A stretch of DNA of 64,000 nt from contig JADKFC010000001.1 in NCBI GenBank assembly GCA_016717655.1, forward strand, positions 1-64,000. The letters run 5' to 3'. Source of the stretch: Saprospiraceae bacterium. GTDB taxonomy: Bacteria > Bacteroidota > Bacteroidia > Chitinophagales > Saprospiraceae. Below are positions 1-6,487 of the stretch, piece by piece. The translations under genes and the position numbers were made by a program. Position 1 is the stretch's first letter, and each line of letters starts with the position of its first letter. The notes under the pieces were generated by a model. That model ran no database searches. It saw nothing but the letters and a program-made list of their open reading frames with translations, and had not been told where the DNA came from.

Positions 1-39
1 TGTACAAGGACCATCATCGGCCCAAAATCCAATTTAGAC

Positions 40-687
40 ATGATTAAAGTATTAATAGCAGATGACCACACCATGTTTGTGGATGGTATAGAATCCATAT
101 TGAAGCTGGAAGAAGGAGTCAATGTAGTTGGTCGTTGCTATGACGGAGCTTCTGTTTTGACCTTTGTGCAGAAACAGCCCACCGACATTGTGCTGCTGGA
201 TGTCAACCTGCCGGATATGTCGGGAATTGAAGTGTGTAAGCAGCTGGCTGCCACAAAACCCTCTGTCAAGGTGCTGGCCATTTCAATGTACAATGAGGAA
301 AGTTATGTTTCTGAGATCCTCAATCACGGCGCAAGGGGCTACATTCTCAAAAATACGGGTCGGGAAGAACTGTTAAAAGCCATTAAAACGGTTCAGGGGG
401 GAGCTACCTATTTTAGCAAGGATGTGACCGAAACCATTATGAAAGGACTGATGAACCGCAGAAAGTCTTCTTCCAAAACATCGGCAGACATTCCAAAAAT
501 ATCCAGGAGAGAAAAAGAGGTGCTCAAGCTGATCGCCGAAGAATTTACCACCCAGGAGATAGCAGACAAATTGTTCATTAGCCTTAAGACGGTGGAATCT
601 CACAGAGCCAACCTCCTTGCCAAATTAAATGCCCGAAACAGCGCAGGCTTGGTCCGAATTTCTTTGGAAAACAATCTGCTGAGTTGA
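40..687 (+). CDS. NarL/FixJ-family response regulator
   Basis: This 215-residue two-domain regulator has an N-terminal receiver domain (about 1-120) with the acidic pair at D8/D9, the phospho-acceptor at D54 in VLLDVNLPD and the conserved lysine at K104 in YILKN. A LuxR-type helix-turn-helix follows at about 150-212 (SRREKEVLKLIAE, then KTVESHRANLLAKL). It should be phosphorylated by a histidine kinase and then bind DNA as a dimer. In this family the partner kinase usually lies next to the gene; only 39 bases precede it here, so the partner would be outside the window. It resembles the regulator at 44049-44681 in architecture. The target genes cannot be read from the sequence. Confidence 0.93.
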   Translation: MIKVLIADDHTMFVDGIESILKLEEGVNVVGRCYDGASVLTFVQKQPTDIVLLDVNLPDMSGIEVCKQLAATKPSVKVLAISMYNEESYVSEILNHGARGYILKNTGREELLKAIKTVQGGATYFSKDVTETIMKGLMNRRKSSSKTSADIPKISRREKEVLKLIAEEFTTQEIADKLFISLKTVESHRANLLAKLNARNSAGLVRISLENNLLS

Positions 688-736
688 TTTTCACGAACAG
701 GTCAATTTGATTCGTATGCATTAAGTCTGCAATATG

Positions 737-744
737 TATATTTG
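737..744 (+). promoter_or_regulatory. -7 promoter element TATATTTG (thyA)
   Basis: An exact match to the Bacteroidota -7 consensus TAnnTTTG ends 18 nt before the thyA ATG at 763. No good TTTG -33 box lies 19-21 nt upstream, so the call rests on the -7 match and its position. Confidence 0.4.
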
Positions 745-762
745 TGGCCAGATAGGAGTACC

Positions 763-1558
763 ATGAAACAATACCTTGACTTAGTTCAGCACATCCTCGA
801 CAATGGCAGCAAAAAGTCGGACCGCACCGGTACTGGCACCATCAGTGTATTTGGATACCAGATGAGGTTCAACCTGGCAGAGGGATTTCCAATGGTTACT
901 ACTAAAAAACTCCACCTGAAGAGCATTATTTATGAATTGTTGTGGTTTCTGAAAGGCGATACCAACACCAAGTACCTATCGGACCATGGAGTCAGAATTT
1001 GGGATGAGTGGGCCGATGCGGAAGGAAACCTGGGACCTGTTTATGGCAAACAATGGAGGAGCTGGCAGGGAGCCAATGGCATGGTGGTAGATCAGATTGC
1101 CACAGCCGTAGCTACCCTCAAGACCAATCCGGATTCAAGAAGAATAATAGTAAATGCATGGAATGTAGCGGAATTGGGTGAAATGGCTTTGACCCCCTGT
1201 CATGCCATGTTTCAGTTTTATGTTGCTGATGGTAAACTCTCTTGTCAGTTATACCAAAGGTCGGCAGATGTATTTTTGGGTGTACCTTTTAATATAGCTT
1301 CTTATGCCCTGCTTACCCTGATGATGGCCCAGGTATGTGGCTTACAACCGGGTGACTTTGTACATACTTTTGGCGATGCCCCATCTTTATTTAAACCATA
1401 TGGACCAAGCCCATTTGCAATTGTCTCGTACGCCCAGACCCTTACCGATGATGAAAATCAACCCCAATATAAGCTCCCTCGATGACTTCAGATTTGAAGA
1501 TTTTGAGCTTGTAGGTTACGATCCCCATCCTCACATAAAAGCTGAAGTAAGCGTTTAA
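763..1558 (+). CDS. thyA: Thymidylate synthase (frameshifted)
   Basis: ThyA converts dUMP and 5,10-methylene-THF to dTMP and dihydrofolate. The N-terminal part is typical (KKSDRTGTGT, the active-site stretch ALTPCHAMFQF, and QLYQRSADVFLGVPFNI). After HTFGDA the frame goes wrong and ends at 1485, while the next frame supplies the expected tail (HLYLNHMDQAHLQLSR, then FRFEDFELVGYDPHP and a stop at 1558). One C too many in the CCCC run at 1379-1382 explains this. Without it the gene is 795 nt and 264 residues, the length of E. coli ThyA. I start at the ATG at 763, preceded by AGGAG, rather than the in-frame TTG at 742. A sequencing indel is more likely than a true pseudogene. The usual dihydrofolate reductase gene does not follow. 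Confidence 0.93.
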
Positions 1559-1852
1559 ACAAAATTTTATTTCCATCTTTTGAATTTTGGCAAGGTATTT
1601 GGTTAATAACAGATATCCTGAAAATTTATTGAAAAAGTAACCCGCCTCGCTTATTCAGGTCGCCATGATAAACCACAGGATCAAACCTGTAAACCACCAC
1701 GCCATAAAAAAAAGAAAAAAGTGAAGTCGACCAAAGGGTCGGTTCTACAAAAGACCTATTATGCTAGTAAGTTTTTTTTAAGTGTTTGTGTGATGAATCG
1801 AGGGTAAAGATCTTTGGTTCTTGTAAGTTGTGGCTTTTAAAAGCTAAAATCC
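1559..1852. other. Intergenic region, thyA to icd terminator
   Basis: About 290 bases hold no supportable gene. I see a near-palindrome GGCTTTTAAAAGCT around 1832-1846 and several A/T runs, but no tRNA, riboswitch or repeat that I recognise. Confidence 0.5.
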
Positions 1853-1884
1853 AAAAAAAAGCCCCACGATTTCGATCGCGGGGC
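1853..1884 (-). terminator. Rho-independent terminator of icd
   Basis: The inverted repeat GCCCCACGAT (1861-1870) / ATCGCGGGGC (1875-1884) has a 4-nt loop. On the minus strand the stem is complete with one G-U pair and runs into eight T (the A run at 1853-1860), so it ends icd. On the plus strand it has one mismatch and a poorer T tail, so it may also stop thyA transcripts weakly. Confidence 0.8.
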
Positions 1885-1909
1885 TTTTCTATTTTATATC
1901 CTCTATGGA

Positions 1910-3238
1910 TTACATGTTTTTGATGATTTCATCGCCAAATTCAGAGCACTTCACTTTGGTGGCACCTTCCATCAGGCGTTCAAAGTCGTAAGTTACCCTC
2001 TTTCCGGCAACAGCGCCATTCAGACCATTGATAATGAGGTCTGCCGCTTCTGTCCAGCCCATGTACCTCAACATCATTTCTCCTGAAAGTACCACAGAAC
2101 CCGGATTAACCTGGTCTTTGTCTGCATACTTAGGTGCAGTGCCATGGGTAGCTTCAAAGATGGCATGTCCGGTAACATAGTTGATGTTGGCTCCCGGTGC
2201 AATACCGATACCACCCACCTGAGCGGCAAGCGCGTCAGACAGATAATCACCATTGAGGTTAAGGGTGGCAATTACATCAAAGTCTTCCGGTCTGGTCAAC
2301 ACTTGTTGTAAGGCGATGTCGGCAATGGCATCTTTTACTAAAATTTTGCCGGATGCCAATGCTGCTTTCTGTTCTTCATTGGCGGCATCTTCGCCTTTTT
2401 CTTTTTTGGTTTTTTCCCAGGTTGCCCAGGTATAAACCTTATCACCAAATTCTTTATCTGCAACCGCATATCCCCAGTCGCGGAAGCCGCCCTCAGTAAA
2501 TTTCATGATGTTGCCTTTGTGTACAATGGTCACCGTTTTGCGGCCATTGATGATGGCATAATCTATGGCCGCGCGAACCAAACGTTCTGTTCCCACTTTG
2601 GAAACCGGTTTGATACCAATACCTACTTCTACCTTATCAGACCCTTCAAGACCTGCTGCCTGGTTCCATCCTGCGATGGCTTCAGATGTGCCAAATCTTA
2701 TTTTGTTGAAAAATTTTGGATAATTGGCTTGCAGATAATCAAGCATTTTAGCGCTGTCATCAGAACCACCCACAAATTCAATCCCTGCATAGATGTCTTC
2801 AGTGTTTTCACGGAAAATCACCATGTCTACCTTTTCAGGATGTTTAACCGGAGATGGAACTCCTGCAAAATATTGGACCGGACGAAGGCAAACATAAAGG
2901 TCGAGCATTTGTCTGAGCGCCACATTGAGGGAAGTAATACCTCCTCCCACCGGAGTTGTAAGTGGGCCTTTGATGGAAACCAGGTACTTACGGATTTCGT
3001 CAAGGGTTTCATCCGGCAACCAGTTGTTGAACATTTGGAATGCTTTTTCACCGGCATAAACTTCTTTCCAGTGTATTTTTTTAGTTCCGCCGTAAGCTTT
3101 TTCTACGGCAGCATCCATAACTCTTACAGATGCCTTCCAAATGTCCCTGCCGGTACCATCACCTTCAATAAAAGGAATGATGGGATCATTAGGAACGGTA
3201 AGTTTGCCATTTGATATGGTAATTGCTGATCCACTCAT
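1910..3238 (-). CDS. icd: NADP-dependent isocitrate dehydrogenase
   Basis: This TCA-cycle enzyme oxidatively decarboxylates isocitrate to 2-oxoglutarate with NADP. The 442-residue protein is the bacterial homodimeric type: FIEGDGTGRDIW near the start, GGGITSLNVALRQ around residue 100 with a serine (S103) at the place phosphorylated in E. coli Icd, the substrate loop MVIFRENTEDIYAGIE, and NLNGDYLSDALAAQVGG. NADP preference is suggested by the K-Y pair in HGTAPKYAD and by VTYDFERLM near the C-terminus, both matching E. coli positions that contact the 2'-phosphate. It is monocistronic, with its own terminator downstream. Its product is the likely substrate of the 2-oxoacid oxidoreductase at 12.7-17.3 kb. 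Confidence 0.97.
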   Translation of the reverse strand: MSGSAITISNGKLTVPNDPIIPFIEGDGTGRDIWKASVRVMDAAVEKAYGGTKKIHWKEVYAGEKAFQMFNNWLPDETLDEIRKYLVSIKGPLTTPVGGGITSLNVALRQMLDLYVCLRPVQYFAGVPSPVKHPEKVDMVIFRENTEDIYAGIEFVGGSDDSAKMLDYLQANYPKFFNKIRFGTSEAIAGWNQAAGLEGSDKVEVGIGIKPVSKVGTERLVRAAIDYAIINGRKTVTIVHKGNIMKFTEGGFRDWGYAVADKEFGDKVYTWATWEKTKKEKGEDAANEEQKAALASGKILVKDAIADIALQQVLTRPEDFDVIATLNLNGDYLSDALAAQVGGIGIAPGANINYVTGHAIFEATHGTAPKYADKDQVNPGSVVLSGEMMLRYMGWTEAADLIINGLNGAVAGKRVTYDFERLMEGATKVKCSEFGDEIIKNM

Positions 3239-3256
3239 GATTTCTTAATTTTTGCG

Positions 3257-3264
3257 CAAATGTA
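3257..3264 (-). promoter_or_regulatory. -7 promoter element TACATTTG (icd)
   Basis: Read on the minus strand this is an exact TAnnTTTG, 18 nt before the icd ATG. A TTTG lies upstream at a 24-nt spacing, longer than the usual 19-21. Confidence 0.45.
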
Positions 3265-3374
3265 TGAAAATAGAGTGTAAAAATGGCCCAAATTGTTCAT
3301 TAATGTGGTTGACCCGCATCATTCTGTGGATGCGATAATTTGTCCAAATGTGGCACCAAAGCGACCTATGGTTG

Positions 3375-3382
3375 TATCTTTG
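3375..3382 (+). promoter_or_regulatory. -7 promoter element TATCTTTG (recG)
   Basis: An exact TAnnTTTG ends 23 nt before the ATG at 3406. It lies inside the frame that an upstream TTG start (3340) would use, which favours 3406 as the recG start. Confidence 0.4.
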
Positions 3383-3405
3383 CCAATTCCCAAGCCCTGC
3401 CAACT

Positions 3406-5463
3406 ATGGTCGAACAAACATTTTTGGATGCAGATATTGAATTTCTTAAAGGTGTAGGACCTGTGAGGGGCGAAGCCCTACGCAAAGAACTGGGGGTAAA
3501 GTGTCCAAGGGACCTGCTCTTTCAATTTCCGTTTAGGTACATTGACAAAACCCAGTTTCAGAGCACTCGTGATGTTAGGGCAGACGGAGACATCGTGTTG
3601 TTGAAGGGAACTTTGATTTCCATTGAAAAAATCAAAGGAAAGGCCAATCGATCCAGGTTATCCGCCTTGCTCAAAGATGGCGAAGGATTTATCGAGTTGG
3701 TTTGGTTTCAGGGCATCAAGATCCTAGAGTCGGTCTTAAAAGAAGGCAAAGAATACATCGTTTACGGCAGGGTCAATATTTTTGGTGGCAAAAGATCTAT
3801 ACCCCATCCCGAGATGGAAGAGTATGTGGCCGATATTGAATTTCACAAGACCCTGGACCCCGTTTATTCAAGTACCGAAAAACTGGATAGCCTGGGCTTA
3901 GACAGCAAAGGCAGGCGCAAAATGATCAAGACTGTCCTTGAGAAAACAGGCCCCAACGACATTCCTGAAAACCTGCCGGATTATATACTCAGTCAGTTGC
4001 ATTTCGCTGACAGACTAACCACACTGAGGTGGATTCATTTTCCCAAAGATGAAAACCAACGCGATCTGGCACAGAACCGGATCAAGTTTGAAGAATTTTT
4101 CTTTTTACAACTCCAACTTATTCGAAAGAGAGATGGCAGAAAACAACTGCTTCGTGGGGCCAAAATAGAGATCATTGGAGAAAAATTCAATCGATTTTAC
4201 AGCGAAAAATTACCCTTTGAGCTAACCAATGCCCAAAAAAGAGTTTTAAAAGAAATCAGGGCCGACCTGGGGGCCGGTTTTCAGATGAACCGATTGTTGC
4301 AGGGAGATGTAGGCAGTGGCAAGACCGTCGTGGCCCTTATGACCATGTTGATGGCCATTGACAATGGCTACCAGGCCAGTCTGATGGCACCTACAGAGAT
4401 CCTGGCTACCCAGCATTTTGAAACCATATCAGCTATGGTTCAGGGTCTGGGTGTTAGGGTCGCCTATCTGTCGGGCTCGGTCAAAGGCAGAAAAAGAAAA
4501 GACACCCTTGACCTCCTGGGTATGGGAGAAATAGACATCCTCATTGGAACCCACGCCCTCATTGAAGACCATGTAGTTTTTAAGAGCATGGGCCTTTCCA
4601 TTATCGACGAGCAGCACCGCTTTGGTGTGGCCCAAAGAGCCAGTCTGTGGAGAAAGAGCGACCAGGTAGCCCCTCATATATTGGTCATGACTGCTACTCC
4701 TATTCCGCGCACACTTGCCTTGTCGATGTATGGAGACCTGGATGTCTCTGTCATTGACGAATTGCCGGTGGGTAGAAAAGAGATCAAGACCATCCACAAA
4801 TTTGAAACCGCCAGACCCCAGGTGATCGCCTTCATGCATGCAGAGATAGCCAAAGGCCGACAGATTTATGTTGTTTTTCCATTGATCGAAGAATCAGAAA
4901 ACTTTGACCTCAAAGATCTGATGGCCGGCTACGAAATGTTGCTTCAATACTTTCCTATGCCAGATTATCATATATCCATTGTACATGGCCGGATGAAGCC
5001 GGCAGACAAGGACTTTGAGATGAAAAGATTCCTCGAAAAAAAGACCCAGATCATGGTAGCTACCACCGTGATAGAAGTAGGTGTCAATGTGCCCAACGCC
5101 TCTGTGATGGTCATAGAAAACGCCGAACGGTTTGGCCTATCTCAACTCCACCAGCTAAGAGGCAGGGTAGGCAGAGGTGCCGAACAATCGTATTGCATTT
5201 TGATGACCGGCAATAAATTATCTGCCGATGCCCGTAAACGAATAGGCACCATGGTCCAGACCACCAATGGCTTTGAAATCGCAGCCGTTGACATGGAATT
5301 AAGAGGTCCTGGCGAATTGGATGGTACCCGACAAAGCGGGGTGACAACCTTTAAACTGCTCAATTTAACTAAGGACTATGCTGTGATAGAGGGTGCAAGA
5401 AAATGGGCCGAAAAAGTGTTGGATGAAGACCCTGCGTTGGATCAGCCAAGGAACATATCATGA
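3406..5463 (+). CDS. recG: ATP-dependent DNA helicase RecG
   Basis: RecG remodels stalled forks and branched DNA. With the ATG at 3406 the protein is 685 residues and opens with FLKGVGPVRGEALRKELGV, the normal RecG wedge start. The OB/wedge domain covers roughly 1-260. The helicase core has Walker A GDVGSGKT near 300, the box DEQHRFGVAQR near 400, TATPIPRTLA, and the RecG hallmark DELPVGRKEIKT. The C-terminal part has QLRGRVGRG and GPGELDGTRQSG. The end is odd: after DEDPALDQPRN it stops at once with ATA TCA TGA, and those codons are the left arm of a perfect palindrome. RecG proteins usually carry a slightly longer tail here, so the 3' end may have been replaced by the hairpin element. Confidence 0.96.
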   Translation: MVEQTFLDADIEFLKGVGPVRGEALRKELGVKCPRDLLFQFPFRYIDKTQFQSTRDVRADGDIVLLKGTLISIEKIKGKANRSRLSALLKDGEGFIELVWFQGIKILESVLKEGKEYIVYGRVNIFGGKRSIPHPEMEEYVADIEFHKTLDPVYSSTEKLDSLGLDSKGRRKMIKTVLEKTGPNDIPENLPDYILSQLHFADRLTTLRWIHFPKDENQRDLAQNRIKFEEFFFLQLQLIRKRDGRKQLLRGAKIEIIGEKFNRFYSEKLPFELTNAQKRVLKEIRADLGAGFQMNRLLQGDVGSGKTVVALMTMLMAIDNGYQASLMAPTEILATQHFETISAMVQGLGVRVAYLSGSVKGRKRKDTLDLLGMGEIDILIGTHALIEDHVVFKSMGLSIIDEQHRFGVAQRASLWRKSDQVAPHILVMTATPIPRTLALSMYGDLDVSVIDELPVGRKEIKTIHKFETARPQVIAFMHAEIAKGRQIYVVFPLIEESENFDLKDLMAGYEMLLQYFPMPDYHISIVHGRMKPADKDFEMKRFLEKKTQIMVATTVIEVGVNVPNASVMVIENAERFGLSQLHQLRGRVGRGAEQSYCILMTGNKLSADARKRIGTMVQTTNGFEIAAVDMELRGPGELDGTRQSGVTTFKLLNLTKDYAVIEGARKWAEKVLDEDPALDQPRNIS

Positions 5464-5499
5464 GGTGGCCTTCGAGTACCTCAGGCCACCTCATGATAT
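5455..5499. repeat. Hairpin element H1 at the recG stop codon
   Basis: A perfect 17-bp inverted repeat, ATATCATGAGGTGGCCT (5455-5471) and AGGCCACCTCATGATAT (5483-5499), encloses the 11-nt loop TCGAGTACCTC. The recG stop TGA (5461-5463) lies in the left arm. The core (GTGGCCT arm plus loop) recurs in H2 in the opposite orientation: the reverse complement of this loop differs from the H2 loop at one base. No T run follows, so it is not a standard terminator. Confidence 0.85.
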
Positions 5500-5576
5500 C
5501 CTCGAGTCAGCCAACTTTGTTGCCCTCACGGGTGCCCCCAAAATGATGTTCTGAACTCCACCCACTTCTCCCAAAA

Positions 5577-5619
5577 CCAATAAAAGTGGCCTGAGGAACT
5601 CGAAGGCCACTTTTATTGG
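5577..5619. repeat. Hairpin element H2
   Basis: A perfect 16-bp inverted repeat, CCAATAAAAGTGGCCT (5577-5592) and AGGCCACTTTTATTGG (5604-5619), encloses the 11-nt loop GAGGAACTCGA. The inner stem GTGGCCT/AGGCCAC and the loop match H1 (inverted, one loop difference). The outer arms are unrelated to those of H1 yet perfectly paired. Confidence 0.88.
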
Positions 5620-5623
5620 GCTA

Positions 5624-5644
5624 GGAACTCGAAGGCCACTTTTA
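5624..5644. repeat. Half copy of hairpin element at the GIY-YIG stop codon
   Basis: These 21 bases repeat the loop and right arm of H2 (5595-5615) exactly, 29 nt downstream. The TAA stop of the minus-strand GIY-YIG gene (5642-5644) is part of the copy. Read in the sense of that gene, the stop is followed by AGTGGCCTTCGAGTTCCT, the same motif that follows the recG stop on the plus strand (GGTGGCCTTCGAGTACCT). Confidence 0.8.
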
Positions 5645-5956
5645 CTCCATCACATCCTCAAATCCGGTTCTCAGATCCCGGTAAGCCATGGCCAATTCAG
5701 GCAATCTGTGGTGTTGTCCGTAAATGAGGGCTTCTTTTTTTTCTCTTCTCCACTTTTGTATTTGTTTTTCGCGATAGAAGGCGTGATCGATTCTGGTGTA
5801 AACTTCTATGTAAACCAGTTTTACGGGTAGTCGTTTTTTAGTGTGGTTGGCACCTTCACCAGCCTGGTGTTGTGTGAGCCGGCGACCAATACTTTTGGTA
5901 CTGCCTGTGTAGTAGCTGCCATCGCAGCAGAGGAGGATGTAGAGACAGGGTTTCAT
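5642..5956 (-). CDS. Single-domain GIY-YIG endonuclease (UPF0213/YhbQ-like)
   Basis: The 104-residue protein is essentially one GIY-YIG fold. The two tyrosine motifs read YIL (6-8) and YYTG (15-18), followed by the arginine pair RR at 25-26 in IGRRLTQH, the GEGANHTKKRLP loop, and the metal-binding glutamate at about 63 in YREKQIQKW. So all the catalytic residues I would look for are present and it is likely an active DNA nuclease. It has no DNA-binding domain beside the catalytic one. It converges on recG, and its stop codon lies inside a copy of the hairpin repeat, which ties it to the repeats at 5455-5644. An A-rich leader precedes the ATG. Roles for this small family are poorly known; association with the palindromes is my inference. 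Confidence 0.9.
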   Translation of the reverse strand: MKPCLYILLCCDGSYYTGSTKSIGRRLTQHQAGEGANHTKKRLPVKLVYIEVYTRIDHAFYREKQIQKWRREKKEALIYGQHHRLPELAMAYRDLRTGFEDVME

Positions 5957-6125
5957 AGCGTTTTTTTTTGCATGTATTTAACAATGCATAGGGAAATTAA
6001 TATTAAGATAGAAAGGTTTTAAAGAGAATTATTGCCAATGTTTTAGTTGGGATAATGGATGCTTTTTGGGATTTCCCAAAGTGCTGGAAATAGTGGATGA
6101 ATCATCATCATAGCTGTATTCTTGA
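5957..6125. other. Non-coding start of the 5957-6487 gap
   Basis: The whole gap between the nuclease gene and the SusC gene is about 530 bases. This first part has a ten-T run next to the nuclease start and a short near-palindrome TTTGGGATTTCCCAAA around 6065. I see no gene. Confidence 0.4.
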
Positions 6126-6380
6126 GTCGGGTTTTATGATCATTATAGCTGCAAAGGTAATGGGGTTTCAGGCTTTTGTCAACGGGTACATTGGTGTCAA
6201 GTGCATGAAGGCGGCGAAATCGAAGTAATACAATTGGTGGCTTATGATGACCCCTGCTTGGGGGGAGATTTCTGCTGGAGCTGCAGCGAATTTTACCATT
6301 TGGTGATAATACCATCACACCTCATTGAAAAACAACGATTTGTAATAAAATTTTACCGCAAGTACAGAATCGCAATATAA
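6126..6380 (+). pseudogene. Possible gene remnant without start codon
   Basis: An 84-codon open frame closes with TAA at 6378-6380 and begins after an in-frame TGA. It contains no ATG near its start. Its translation is protein-like (for example EGGEIEVIQLVAYDDPC, then GGDFCWSCSEFYHL, with a cluster of Cys and Trp), which is unusual for a random frame. I could not assign a family. It may be the tail of a decayed exported protein or chance. The opposite-strand frame here (6043-6318) looks less protein-like. Confidence 0.2.
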
Positions 6381-6448
6381 GCTTTCTTTTTTAATTCAAT
6401 GTAAAATTAATTTCGTCGATTTGCTTATTCTGAACAATAAAATATGTT

Positions 6449-6456
6449 TAGATTTG
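6449..6456 (+). promoter_or_regulatory. -7 promoter element TAGATTTG (susC-like gene)
   Basis: An exact TAnnTTTG ends 31 nt before the SusC ATG. An overlapping TATGTTTA (6443-6450) sits 19 nt after a TTTG at 6420-6423, so the region offers two alternative promoter readings. Confidence 0.4.
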
Positions 6457-6487
6457 GACCTTTAATAACCAAATCAAATCAATCTGT

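Noticed and set aside
1..39. Tail of an upstream gene
   Set aside because: Two frames give short plausible tails, but 39 bases are too few to choose between them.
2519..3214. 231-codon plus-strand frame opposite icd
   Set aside because: Shadow of the conserved icd gene on the other strand.
5455..5619. Rho-independent terminators for recG and the nuclease gene
   Set aside because: Stems are long enough, but no T run follows on either strand, and the shared core and loop are not explained by termination.
5455..5644. Integron attC-like sites after genes
   Set aside because: The hairpins lie at gene ends like attC sites, but the conserved RYYYAAC/GTTRRRY ends are absent, the stems are perfect rather than imperfect, and no integrase is in the window.
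6043..6318. 91-codon minus-strand frame
   Set aside because: Low-quality translation and no family; the plus strand holds a better though still weak frame.
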